A DNA stretch of 64,000 nt. It comes from Siniperca chuatsi (Eukaryota; Chordata; Actinopteri; Centrarchiformes; Sinipercidae). A program made the translations under genes and the position numbers. The stretch spans positions 7,507,667 to 7,571,666 of the forward strand of contig NC_058043.1 in assembly GCF_020085105.1 (NCBI RefSeq), written 5' to 3'. Numbering within the stretch: the first letter of the stretch is position 1; every line of letters begins with the position of its first letter. Positions 46,425 to 58,626 of the stretch are shown here, piece after piece. The notes below the pieces were generated by a model, which ran no database searches, had not been told where the DNA came from, and was given only the letters and a program-made list of their open reading frames with translations.

Positions 46425-49400
46425 GACATTGTATCTAACAACGTGCACAATAAGACACACTTCTATTGTTCCTCCAGTGAAAGGACAGAGTGTGGGAAAC
46501 CAGAGGAAACTCACTCACAGAGCCCTGTGGGACAATACATCCAGACCTTTGCCCTGAAGAGACAGAGATCAAAAGGGACCCTAGTTCTTAAAATTGGAAT
46601 TTGTGTTAAATCATACCTTTGGTTGTAAATCTTCCTCTGATATAAATCAGCATTACAACTTTTTAGAATTTTGTCATTTCATCGAGTCAGAGACAATATT
46701 TTTAGGCTGTGTTTGACAAAGTTTCTGCCAGTTACTCTATGTAATTTAACCTGTTAAACGCATATGCTAAGAGGCTGTTTAACGCAGCGAAATACAGATG
46801 GGTGACAACTTAAAAGAAAAACCAACATGAAGTGTCTTAGCATGGAGTCAGACCACCACGAGCCTCCAGAACAGCTTCAGTGCTCCTTGCCAAGTCTGTG
46901 AAAGGGATGAACACCATTCCTCCACAAGATGTTCCCTCACTGATATATACCACCTTTATTTAATCAGGTAGTCTCATTTAGATCAAGATCTCTTTTGCAA
47001 GAGAGACCTGAGTACAGCAGATAGAAAGAAAAATAAACATAGCCAGACATAACAAAAGGACATTTAGCATCAGAGACAGCCACAGACATCACTAAACAGA
47101 TTTGAAGATGAAGGTTTATATTATATCATTTGGTCTTATGGAGATGGTGGTGGAGAGCATTGTCTTACACGTTGGTCCAAAATCTTCCATAGGTGTGAAA
47201 CTGGGTTGAGATCTGGTGACTGTAAAGGCCGCAGCATTTTATTCACATCATTTTCAAACTCACTAAACCATTCAGTGAGGTCTGGTGCACGGAAGCATCT
47301 GCATTTGATTTGTTTCTCCACTCTTTTATTCAGGTTTTCCCTTTAATTTGTCCCCGTCTGTATCTAGCGTTAGACCACTTGGCCTTAAGGTTTATGTAAA
47401 TTTATGTTACTTCTGGTTTGTTACCTGACACTGAGAACAAACCAGAACAAACATTCATTTACTAAATAAATAACTTAGAAAACAGGACAGTTCTCACCCG
47501 CATTCACGTCACATTATTGTCTTATTAGCTAAGCTAACTTACATTTATTATTCAACACCACGGACAGCGACATTTTAACAGAAGTCCCAAACAGTTGTGA
47601 GGCAATGTCACAAATAATCAAATGTTACAGCTTAGGAGGACAATACAGCTAGTGGTAGAAAATAAAGCTTTAGCTAACAGTTACTCACCTCTGAAACTTA
47701 GGGACGAGGGTCGGTGGTGAAATGTCTGAGAATAATATCCTTTCAGTCACAACTGCACCGGTTTCTCTCAAAGGCCAAGCATGGTCCATCAATGTTCAGT
47801 GAAAATGTCCGTTAAATCCGTTAACGGCTGAAACGATTTTTAGATGCGAACCGATCTCTGTTCTTCTGGCTTTTGTATAAACAGACAGACTAAAGTTTTA
47901 GAGAGACTTCCTTTGGTTTGTTAGTCCAAACAGCATCCGCATGGTGGTTGGAGTCCCAACGGAGAACCTCAGATCCAGTCTTTTGGAGATAGACGAGCTG
48001 GGCTAACAGACTGTCCTGGACCAACGTTAGCCGTTAGCTAACGTTAACCGCTGAGTGTTGGCTTCCTGTCACTGTCCTGAGTTTCTTCACTTGTTACACG
48101 CCTCGTCCCTAACATTTCCTCAGGTGCTGTACTATCTGGCCTCCCTACTACTCGTGTAAACTTTGAGTCACAAGTAGTTTTAAAGACCGGCTTCTACTGT
48201 TAATTTTTGACAAGAGTTAGCAATCTTAATTTTTGGCGCGTGAGGTGTTATCCAGTATACTTCCTGTCATATTAATTATGACCTGGGGACAAAATCAAAT
48301 AATGACACGTTCCGCCCTGATGTTCAGACCCCGACTCATTACACAGACATGATGTTTTAGCATTTTACAATATTAATTAATTAATCGTGTGTCTAAAATG
48401 TGAAGTACTTCATTCTAAATTTTCACATATTGCTTAAGTACCCACTTTTTACTTTAATGGATGATTCTTTTTTGATGGGGCCCAGTCTCTACCCTCAGGA
48501 GCAGGAAACTGCTTGTGTACAGGATCCTCAGAAAGTCCATTTGTAGGGGGCACATGCCTATTTTCTGCTAATGGACGGAGTGTGGGAAAGCTCTGGAGAG
48601 CAGAGTTGAGTGTGAATGACATTCATCCCACCAGCAGCCAGCAAATGATTCTCCAAAGGGATTTGGCACACTTCAGGAAACAGCTGCCCCCCAGGAAACC
48701 TCCCACCCTCGTGTGTAGAGCTGAAATTTAGATCCAGTTGATGATCAGTAATGAGGCGTGATTATGACTGGAGGTTCGCAATGGATGACAATAACAATGA
48801 TTGGACTCAAGATATGAGATGGTAAGTCATTTTGGTGATTTTCTATCATAGACTGTTCACCAAGATTTCAAATTTTGCTAACAGTCAGAGCCAGCCAATG
48901 GCATCCTTTCCCTCCAGATGGCTGGTGATGTCAGACTCTGTTTCTATAACAACACACGGCCAGCATCTGTCACAGAAGTCCCTTTGTGCTTCATTGACCA
49001 CATCATACAGGGAGTCAGTGTGGGAAACTGAGCTCAACCTGTTACTCACACTGACTACAAGGCACGTGTCAAAAGGCTGGACAGCAGCATGGTTATTGTG
49101 TTGAGTTTCTTTTACGTGCTTTAGTGGGCATCACAGTCTAACATCTTATATTACTGTTGTGCAAATGCTTATATTTTTGATTAGGCAAAATTAAAGTGAA
49201 ACAGATTACGTTAAAAAACAAAATGAAATATCTAACTTAACTATCAATTCAAAAAAAGTGATTTCACCTGCTACATTTCAGGTTTTGGCTCAATAAAATA
49301 GTTACACAAGAAAAAAACAAAAATTCCACTTAGTTATATATATATTTACTTCTATCATACATGTAATTCATACATCACACCATAAATGTTATTCCCTCAC

Positions 49401-49555
49401 GTGTGTGATGGGATGATGAGCGTGTGCTCAGTCAAAGTCATTGATCCCAGCATCAGGCAGCAGGTCGGCTCTCTCTACAGGGTCAACACTTTCCCAGATT
49501 CACACAGAGCTCTGTGAGTCTCTCTCCATCACCCCCAGTCCTCCACCTGTTCCCT
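46425..49555 (+). promoter_or_regulatory. Unit 7 distal blocks M0-M3
   Basis: TGTGGGAA at 46491-46498, 48581-48588 and 49019-49026; CACGTG in M3 at 49398-49403. Confidence 0.55.
46790..47350 (-). mobile_element. Tc1-like fragment with nested L2 tail (unit 7)
   Basis: Same structure as in unit 6; the [11 protein letters not shown] frame is 47321-47136 on the minus strand. Confidence 0.7.
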
Positions 49556-49630
49556 GAGATCTAATCATTGTCCCCAGGCAATAACAGCATTCACAGTGCT
49601 GCACCCCATATTGTCTCACCAAGCTCTCTG

Positions 49631-49704
49631 ATTGGCTGAGACTGTGAGAAACTCCAGCCAGACCCAAACCCACACATTCATATGGAGATGTGGGACTATA
49701 AATA
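49631..49704 (+). promoter_or_regulatory. Copy 7 promoter (class B)
   Basis: ATTGG 49631-49635; TGTGAGAA 49643-49650, N16, AACCCACA 49667-49674; TATAAATA 49697-49704. Confidence 0.75.
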
Positions 49705-49770
49705 GGAGGGATGAAGCCAGCAGAGATCAGATTCTCTCTACAGAGACCTCTACAGCTCAGAGATCCAGCC

Positions 49771-50371
49771 ATGGCACCTACAATCACTGCAGCAATGACC
49801 AATTCTCAGGAGCATCTGACTCTGACCCACAAGGTAAACTGAAGATTCAAGAAAACTTAATGCTTCGTGAAAGGTTTCTTTGTGAATGCTAACACTATAC
49901 TCCAGGATAAGTTTATTAATGACTTTGTTCTTCTTCCTGCAGCTCAGAAAGCCTCTGGTGGAGAAGTTACGCAGAGAGCGAATCAACAGCAGCATTGAGC
50001 AGCTCAAGTCTCTCCTGGGTCCAGAGTTCCTCAAACAGCAGCCAGACTCCAAGCTGGAGAAAGCAGACATCCTGGAGATGACCGTTTGTGTCCTGAGACG
50101 ACTGCAGCAGCAGCAGCAGCATCAAGCTGTGGACTCAGCAGCTGTTGATCAGGGCTACTCCAGGTGTGTCCAAGAGGTGGAACACTTCCTGTCCAAGGAA
50201 CAGGTGAAGACACAGTCCCAGAGAAGACTTCTGACCGACTTCAACAAGCTGCAGTCTTCCTCTGATAAGAACCTGAGAGAGGCTGACTTCTCTCTTCTGA
50301 GCTCCACAGTCCAGACCAGCATCACCACAGAGAAGAGTCCAGCCAACAGCGCCCCCTGGAGGCCGTGGTAG
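49771..50371 (+). CDS. hes5-like: hes5/her-like bHLH-Orange repressor, copy 7
   Basis: Exons 49771-49833 and 49943-50371, 163 aa, with the QQQQQ form and the same protein as copy 6. It differs from copy 6 in the intron (GCTTCGTG against GCTTCATG) and in short homopolymer indels upstream (fewer Cs near 49532 and 49573). Confidence 0.91.
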
Positions 50372-51414
50372 ACACCTACAGACTGGAGTGACTACCAGAC
50401 AAACTGAGACGACCACATTGGTCAAAGATTACTGGACTGAATTCTGTGAAATTTTATGGACTTGTTCTTCTGTATGAACAGAAGCTGTATTTTGTGTGTT
50501 TTCTTTGTGCAAGATGACATTTCCTGAGGAAATGACAGCAACAATATCTTTCAAGTTAAGAAAGAGAACATCTTGTCATGCATGTTGCATGAACCAAATC
50601 TGATTGCATCAGCAATTATTATCATGCCTCACTGTACTTCCAGTATTGGAAGTATATAATGCTATGGTAACATCTGTTATCTTTTGATTGATATTGATCA
50701 GACTGATCAAAAAACCTTAAATGTCCTTTTTGTGGACATATTGTCATAATGGACTTTACCTCACTTAAATCTCTGGTGATTCAAAACTGATCTGTTGTAA
50801 GATCCAAATGTTTATCCTTTTTTCTAAAAGGTTTTCCTAATGGTACAGTTTTCCTGTGATGCTTTTAAGCCTCACTGCGCGTCATGTGTTGGTACAACAT
50901 AGTCCATAGCGTTATTTATTACCTCTTCAAAGGTTTTGATGATTTGGAATTGATTCAAAATTGTCCTTTTTATGGACATTTTGTCATAATGGACTTTATG
51001 TGATAACTGAAAAATGATCTGCTGTAAGATCAGTATGTTTCTCCTTCTACTGTAAAAGGTTTGTTTAATGTCACAGTTTTCCAGTGACAATGTAATTTGT
51101 ACATTTTGAGAATCAATTGAGTTTAGTGGTTATTAAGAACTATGTGACCTGTTGTAAGGTCAGTTTTTACTATTTTTTATTTTGTTCATTAAGTTCAAAT
51201 GTTTTGATCCATTTGGGAAACAAATCTCAAAGGACAGTGAGTACTGTGTCCTCAAATATTGTAAATCGTTTGTCTTTTATAAAGACAGCTGTTCCTTTAC
51301 TCTCTCTGAGTACAGTGTGTCTTGTAGAAATCTACAAGTTGTTGTTGTGATGTATCATCACCTCTAGTTGGAACTATCTTACTTGATGTGGCTCATTGTG
51401 CCTTGTTGAATAAA
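50372..51414 (+). other. Copy 7 3' UTR with hairpins and poly(A) signal
   Basis: The hairpin series is present. AATAAA is at 51409-51414. Confidence 0.55.
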
Positions 51415-51769
51415 CAAACACTGCCAGCTACAAATTTTGTGTTCTCATGTCCTTGTGTGTCATGGTTACCAGCTTTATAATGACGAAGGAGAGACTTTCT
51501 ACACTTATTTTCATTTTCACTTCATTGATAGAGGTCTGCATCATTCTTCAAACTTTGATTGACAAATCAAGATAAATTTCAGCACACACAAATTCATAAC
51601 TTACCTGTTTAGTTTAAAACTAAACATAGTAATGTGATTCAATTAAGATTTTGATGAGGGATTATGAATTTTATGTCAATCTATTTATATGGAGTACTAG
51701 TAGTAAATTGTTAGTTTCACATGTTTTAATGAAAAAGTGTAAAGTTAACCATTCTCTCTTTAAAGAGGT

Positions 51770-54700
51770 CTGACATTGTATCTAACAAGGTGCACAATAA
51801 GACACACTTCTATTGTTCCTCCAGTGAAAGGACAGAGTGTGGGAAACCAGAGGAAACTCACTCACAGAGCCCTGTGGGACAATACATCCAGACCTTTGCC
51901 CTGAAGAGACAGAGATCAAAAGGGACCCTGGTTCTTAAAATTGGAATTTGTGTTAAATCATACCTTTGGTTGTAAATCTTCCTCTGATGTAAATCAGCAT
52001 TACAACTTTTTAGAATTTTGTCATTTCATCGAGTCAGAGACAATATTTTTAGGCTGTGTTTGACAAAGTTTCTGCCAGTTACTCTATGTAATTTAACCTG
52101 TTAAACGCATATGCTAAGAGGCTGTTTAACGCAGCGAAATACAGATGGGTGACAACTTAAAAGAAAAACCAACATGAAGTGTCTTAGCATGGAGTCAGAC
52201 CACCACGAGCCTCCAGAACAGCTTCAGTGCTCCTTGCCAAGTCCAAGTCTGTGAAAGGGATGAACACCATTCCTCCACAAGATGTTCCCTCACTGATATA
52301 TACCACCTTTATTTAATCAGGTAGTCTCATTTAGATCAAGATCTCTTTTGCAAGAGAGACCTGAGTACAGCAGATAGAAAGAAAAATAAACATAGCCAGA
52401 CATAACAAAAGGACATTTAGCATCAGAGACAGCCACAGACATCACTAAACAGATTTGAAGATCAAAGTTTATATTATATCATTTGGTCTTATGGAGATGG
52501 TGGTGGAGAGCATTGTCTTACACGTTGGTCCAAAATCTTCCATAGGTGTGAAACTGGGTTGAGATCTGGTGACTGTAAAGGCCGCAGCATTTTATTCACA
52601 TCATTTTCATACTCACTAAACCATTCAGTGAGCCCTAGTGCACGGAAGCATCTGCATTTGATATGTTTCTCCACTCTTTTATTCAGGTTTTCCCTTTAAT
52701 TTGTCCCCGTCTGTATCTAGCGTTAGACCACTTGGCCTTAAGGTTTATGTAAATTTATGTTACTTCTGGTTTGTTACCTGACACTGAGAACAAACCAGAA
52801 CAAACATTAATTTACTAAATAAATAACTTAGAAAACAGGACAGTTCTCACCCGCATTCACGTCACATTATTGTCTTGTTAGCTAAGCTAACTTACATTTA
52901 TTATTCAACACCACGGACAGCGACATTTTAACATTAGTCCCAAACAGTTGTGAGGCAATGTCACAAATAATCAAATGTTACAGCTTAGGAGGACAATACA
53001 GCTAGTGGTAGAAAATAAAGCTTTAGCTAACAGTTACTCACCTCTGAAACTTAGGGACGAGGGTCGGTGGTGAAATGTCTGAGAATAATATCCTTTCAGT
53101 CACAACTGCACCGGTTTCTCTCAAAGGCCAAGCATGGTCCATCAATGTTCAGTGAAAATGTCCGTTAAATCCGTTAACGGCTGAAACGATTTTGAGATGC
53201 GATACGATCTCTGTTCTTCTGGCTTTTGTATAAACAGACAGACTAAAATTTTAGAGAGACTTCCTTTGGTTTGTTAGTCCAAACAGCATCCGCATGGTGG
53301 TTGGAGTCCCAACGGAGAACCTCAGATCCAGTCTTTTGGAGATAGACGAGCTGGGCTAACAGACTGTCCTGGACCAACGTTAGCCGTTAGCTAACGTTAA
53401 CCGTTGAGGTGTTGGCTTCCTGTCACTGTCCTGAGTTTCTTCACTTGTTACACGCCTCGTCCCCTAACATTTCCTCAGGTGCTGTACTATCTGGCCTCCC
53501 TACTACTCGTGTAAACTTTGAGTCACAAGTAGTTTTAAAGACCGGCTTCTACTGTTAATTTTTGACAAGAGTTAGCAATCTTAATTTTGGCGCGTGAGGT
53601 GTTATCCTGTATACTTCCTGTCACATTAATTATGACCTGAGGGGACAAAATCAAATAATGACACGTTCCGCCCTGATGTTCAGACCCCGACTCATTACAC
53701 AGACATGATGTTTTAGCATTTTACATTATTAATTAATTAATCTTGTGTCTAAAATGTGAAGTACTTAATTCTAAATTTTCACATATTGCTTAAGTACCCA
53801 CTTTTTACTTTAATGGATGATTCTTTTTTTGATGGGGCCCAGTCTCTACCCTCAGGAGCAGGAAACTGCTTGTGTACAGGATCCTCAGAAAGTCCATTTG
53901 TAGGGGGGCACATGCCTATTTTCTGCTAATGGACGGAGTGTGGGAAAGCTCTGGAGAGCAGAGTTGAGTGTGAATGACATTCATCCCACCAGCAGCCAGC
54001 AAATGATTCTCCAAAGGGATTTGGCACACTTCAGGAAACAGCTGCCCCCCAGGAAACCTCCCACCCTCGTGTGTAGAGCTGAAATTTAGATCCAGTTGAT
54101 GATCAGTAATGAGGCGTGATTATGACTGGAGGTTCGCAATGTATGACAATAACAATGATTGGACTCAAGATATGAGATGGTAAGTCATTTTGGTGATTTT
54201 CTATCATAGACTGTTCACTAAGATTTCAAATTTTGCTAACAGTCAGAGCCAGCCAATGGCATCCTTTCCTCCAGATGGCTGGTGATGTCAGACTCTGTTT
54301 CTATAACAACACACGGCCAGCATCTGTCACAGAAGTCCCTTTGTGCTTCATTGACCACATCATACAGGGAGTCAGTGTGGGAAACTGAGCTCAACCTGTT
54401 ACTCACACTGACTACAAGGCACGTGTCAAAAGGCTGGACAGCAGCATGGTTATTGTGTTGAGTTTCTTTTACGTGCCTTAGTGGGCATCACAGTCTAACA
54501 TCTTATATTACTGTTGTGCAAAATCTTATATTTTTGATTAGGCAAAATTAAAGTGAAACAGATTACATTAAAAAACAAAATGAAATATCTAACTTAACTA
54601 TCAATTCAAAAAAAGTGATTTCACCTGCTACATTTCAGGTTTTGGCTCAATAAAATAGTTACACAAGAAAAAAACAAAAATTCCACTTAGTTATATATAT

Positions 54701-54920
54701 ATTTACTTCTATCATACATGTAATTCATAATATCACACCATAAATGTTATTCCCTCACGTGTGTGATGGGATGATGAGCGTGTGCTCAGTCAAAGTCATT
54801 GATCCCAGCATCAGGCAGCAGATCGGCTCTCTCTACAGGGTCAACACTTTCCCAGATTCACACAGAGCTCTGTGAGTCTCTCTCCATCACCCCCCCAGTC
54901 CTCCACCTGTTCCCCTGAGA
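51770..54920 (+). promoter_or_regulatory. Unit 8 distal blocks M0-M3
   Basis: TGTGGGAA at 51838-51845, 53939-53946 and 54376-54383; CACGTG in M3 at 54756-54761. About 34 bp between M3 and the CCAAT box, present in other class B units (the CCCCAGGCAATAACAGC stretch), are missing here. Confidence 0.55.
52140..52700 (-). mobile_element. Tc1-like fragment with nested L2 tail (unit 8)
   Basis: Same structure as in unit 6; the [11 protein letters not shown] frame is 52674-52489 on the minus strand, with a few more substitutions. Confidence 0.7.
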
Positions 54921-54961
54921 TGCAGTGTGCTGCACCCCATATTGCCTTACGGAGCTCTCTG

Positions 54962-55035
54962 ATTGGCTGAGACTGTGAGAAACTTCAGCCAGACCCAAAC
55001 CCACACATTCATATGGAGATGTGGGACTATAAATA
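54962..55035 (+). promoter_or_regulatory. Copy 8 promoter (class B)
   Basis: ATTGG 54962-54966; TGTGAGAA 54974-54981, N16, AACCCACA 54998-55005; TATAAATA 55028-55035. Confidence 0.75.
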
Positions 55036-55101
55036 GGAGGGATGAAGCCAGCAGAGATCAGATTCTCTCTACAGAGACCTCTACAGCTCAGAGATCCAGC
55101 C

Positions 55102-55699
55102 ATGGCACCTACAATCACTGCAGCAATGACCAATTCTCAGGAGCATCTGACTCTGACCCACAAGGTAAACTGAAGATTCAAGAAAACTTAATGCTTCATG
55201 AAAGGTTTCTTTGTGAATGCTAACACTATATTCCAGGATAAGTTTATTAATGACTTTGTTCTTCTTTCTGCAGCTCAGAAAGCCTCTGGTGGAGAAGTTA
55301 CGCAGAGAGCGAATCAACAGCAGCATTGAGCAGCTCAAGTCTCTCCTGGGTCCAGAGTTCCTCAAACAGCAGCCAGACTCCAAGCTGGAGAAAGCAGACA
55401 TCCTGGAGATGACCGTTTGTGTCCTGAGACGACTGCAGCAGCAGCAGCATCAAGCTGTGGACTCAGCAGCTGTTGATCAGGGCTACTCCAGGTGTGTCCA
55501 AGAGGTGGAACACTTCCTGTCCAAGGAACAGGTGAAGACACAGTCCCAGAGAAGACTTCTGACCGACTTCAACAAGCTGCAGTCTTCCTCTGATAAGAAC
55601 CTGAGAGAGGCTGACTTCTCTCTTCTGAGCTCCACAGTCCAGACCAGCATCAGCACAGAGAAGAGTGCAGCCAACAGCGCCCCCTGGAGGCCGTGGTAG
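55102..55699 (+). CDS. hes5-like: hes5/her-like bHLH-Orange repressor, copy 8
   Basis: Exons 55102-55164 and 55274-55699, 162 aa, intact through WRPW, with a Ser for Thr change (TSISTEKS) near the C-terminus. Although its upstream half belongs to the young 5.35-kb units, its 3' flank diverges from about 56010 on and does not match units 6-7, so it forms the old right edge of the plus-strand array. Confidence 0.91.
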
Positions 55700-56444
55700 A
55701 CACCTACAGACTGGAGTGACTACCAGACAAACTGAGACGACCACATTGGTCAAAGATTACTGGACTGAATTCTGTGAAATTTTATGGACTTGTTCTTCTG
55801 TATGAACAGAAGCTGTATTTTGTGTGTTTTCTTTGTGCAAGATGACATTTCCTGAGGAAATGACAGCAACAATATCTTTCAAGTTAAGAAAGAGAACATC
55901 TTGTCATGCATGTTGCATGAACCAAATCTGATTGCATCAGCAATTATTATCATGCCTCACTGTACTTCCAGTATTGGAAGTATATAATGCTATGGTAACA
56001 TTGTTATCTTTTGATTTATAGTGATCATATTGATCAAAAAACTTTAACTGTCCATTTTATGTACATATTGTCATAATGGACATTACCTCACTTAAATCTC
56101 TCTGATGATTCAAAATTGATCTGTTGTAAGATCCAAATGTTTATCCTTTTTTCTAAAAGGTTTTCTTAGTATTACACTGTCACCATTTTACAGTGACCGT
56201 CATGTTTTCTTTAATGAACGTTCATGTATTCAGTGGTTATTAATCTGCTGCCATCACTCTGTTATAAGAAATGAGCAGTTTGTAATCTTTTCTCAAATTG
56301 TTTTGTCTTTTATAAAGACAACTGTTCCTCTACTGAGTACACTGTGTCTTGGAGAAATCTTCAAGTTGTTGTTGTGATATATGATCATCTATAGCCAGAG
56401 CTTTTCATACTTGATGTGGCTCATTGTGCCTTTTTTCAAATAAA
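55700..56444 (+). other. Copy 8 3' UTR with hairpins and poly(A) signal
   Basis: GTCTTT-TAT-AAAGAC is at 56305-56319. The CTTGG...TCAAG hairpin is at 56348-56365, where the fifth position pairs as G-U. AATAAA is at 56439-56444. Confidence 0.6.
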
Positions 56445-56459
56445 CAAACACTGCCATTT

Positions 56460-56981
56460 GCAAATTTTGTGTTGTAATGTCATGTTGTCTCATAGCGTTT
56501 TAATAATGTTAAAGAATTTACGTTGCATGTTTCTCAGCTCTGCTCCCATTTGATAATTTTACGTTTTACTTAAGTTTCACTCTGCACTCTGCATCTCACT
56601 GTGGCTGCAATCACATATTATCCCCATTATAAAACATTCTTTATTATAAGATATATTTAAATAAGTTAACATGACAAATAAACCTACTACTATTTGTAAT
56701 TCCAATTAACCATCTCAATGAGAATTAGCTTTAACCAGTGTATTAGTGTATTATTACCCACCATCAACATAAAGCTAATGGAGTTTCATCCATGTATATT
56801 GTTTTCTTCTTCACCAAAGAAAGAGAGAGAGAGAGGTCAATGAAAGAGTTATTGATGAGAGTCAAATGAGATTGATGCCATTTATGTATAATACAGTAAT
56901 AATATTAATATACATTTATGTGTATAAACATCGTCTTACACTTAACTCACTGGAATTTCAAGAAACATTCAACCACCATTA

Positions 56982-57022
<41 letters not shown>

Positions 57023-58340
57023 AACACACACACACAAACACACGCACACATGCACACGCACACATGCACACACACAAACACATACACACACTGCTGGCTC
57101 TCTGCTTTAATCATGGGATGGGGGGTGTTTGAGTTCAGCTTGCAGACTTCTTACAAAATACATAAATAAAGGATGTGTTTAATGTTGGTTATGTTTATAG
57201 TTGATGGGGCATTTAGGTGTTTTGGGTCAACCCATAAAGTCAGAGTTTACTATCAGAAATGTGCATTTGATTGATTGACAGAACCATAAATACAACGGAA
57301 AATCAATATCTATGAGTCTATGAGTTGTGATGTCTTTGCAGTTCCTGCCAGACACCTATACAGGTCAGATTATTAAAGTTGTTATTTGTATGATTATTGT
57401 TTTTCCAAGCAGAATCATTAGCAGTTCTTGCAATATGATCATTGACATGGCATGTTTCTCTTCTCTTTTTAACTAAAACTTAATCCTTTTGATGCACTTT
57501 GAGAGAGGAGCATACGTTTTGTTTTCTTGTCTGTGATAAATGTGTTACCGTTTTTTTGTTCATTATTCTCTGTGAGCACACTAAGACAACCACAAGCTGA
57601 TAATCAGGTTCAGGTGGGTTTACCTTCCTGCTTATCGCCTCTCCATCTGTCTGTGTGTCTGTGTAGGGGCTCAGGTTTCCCAATTCCCCTCCTCTGAGCT
57701 CCCACAGCTCCCTGCACAAGGCTGAACGTGCCCTGGTCACACGCCCTCCTCTCTCTCTGGAGCTGGGAGCCACAGTGACACACGGCTTCCCACACTTCTG
57801 TATGCAGCCTGCTCAGCTGCACACACAAAAGAAGTGTGTCTGCGCTGACAAAGCCTCAGGACGGTTCTCAGGCAGAAAGCCACTTCACAGACAAGCCATC
57901 TGGTTGAGCTGTAAGTCACTGCTGAGACACACAGAGTCCAAACATATAACTTTAAAACATTATTACAGCTTTTGGGTCATTTTTTAAAGAATGCATTTAG
58001 TTGTACGGTATTAGGGTTTAGTGAATGCTTTATTTACAGAGGTAATTTAAAGTTTTAGTCACATTAAATAAACATTAACAGTGAAGAAGAGAATCAATTG
58101 TCCATTTTTCTCATAAAAGAAAGAAAGGGATAGTATTTCTTAAAGTATTATACAGTTCAGTACTTTTAATACATTTCAATACAAGACATTTGTCCTTGTT
58201 GTGTATCTGATTTTTATTGCCCATTGAGAGTATTTGCTGATGCCACTGAGACGTTACAATGTTGTTCAGTTTAATTGGAAAAGTTTAATGTAATATTTTG
58301 TTTCATTTTCATTTCACATTCCTAGATTAGGAATTCATTG
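56460..58340. other. Intergenic region, no gene seen
   Basis: AT-rich except for a GC-richer stretch at 57600-57910. Open frames there have no recognisable domain and no splice logic. Contains the CA repeat listed separately. Confidence 0.4.
56983..57090. repeat. (CA)n microsatellite, compound
   Basis: A pure CA run of about 34 bp followed by interrupted CA/CACG/CATG units. Confidence 0.95.
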
Positions 58341-58358
58341 TGCAGGTCTAAGCATCAT

Positions 58359-58500
58359 AGTGGGAAACAAAATTTTCCCATGTCCACTTCAGGAAAAATA
58401 TTTTCCCACTGACCTCGCTGATCTATGGCATACCACCTGTTCTGTGTGACAGGCATTAAATTCACTCTATTGTCCTGAGCTCTGAGCCTCCTGATTGGCT
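58359..58500 (+). promoter_or_regulatory. Promoter region of the divergent HES-like gene
   Basis: It contains AGTGGGAA (58359-58366), inverted TTCCCATG (58375-58382) and inverted TTCCCACT (58403-58410), all near the CSL core GTGGGAA. Then comes CTGATTGGCTGA (58491-58502), which matches the CCAAT box context of the array promoters. GCATAAATG at 58530-58538 could serve as a TATA box. Shared CCAAT context suggests common ancestry with the array promoters. Confidence 0.5.
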
Positions 58501-58626
58501 GAAAAGCAGAGAAAGCGCACGATGAGCAGCATAAATGCAGAGCAGAGACACAGATGTCAACAGAGACAGCCTCTGAACCTTCGCCGGCAACAGCAGAACT
58601 TACCACCACAAGAAACAAACCTTGAA

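Larger units (their letters stand above)
41040..56450 (+). repeat. Three near-identical 5.35-kb units (copies 6-8)
   Basis: The M0 marker TGCACAATAAGACAC lies at 41082, 46445 and 51792, giving periods of 5363 and 5347 bp. Differences are mostly single bases and short indels in homopolymers. All three carry the Tc1-like fragment, the nested L2 tail and a 1.2-kb unidentified segment that units 1-4 lack. Confidence 0.85.
21540..56460 (+). repeat. Tandem array of eight hes5/her-like gene units
   Basis: Start codons lie at 21776, 26037, 30033, 34248, 39049, 44425, 49771 and 55102, so spacing is 4261, 3996, 4215, 4801, 5376, 5346 and 5331 bp. Each unit holds upstream blocks, promoter, two-exon gene and a conserved 3' region. 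Units 6-8 are nearly identical over their full 5.35 kb and are the youngest. Units 3 and 4 share a diverged version of the upstream blocks. Unit 1 lacks the distal blocks M1-M3. Confidence 0.9.

Noticed and set aside
21540..56460. CRISPR-like regular repeat spacing
   Set aside because: Repeat units are kilobases long and contain genes; the sequence is vertebrate.
56866..57169. His-Thr repeat frames
   Set aside because: Translation of a (CA)n microsatellite.
57480..57920. Overlapping minus-strand frames in a GC-richer stretch
   Set aside because: No domain, splice or start context recognised; kept as intergenic.
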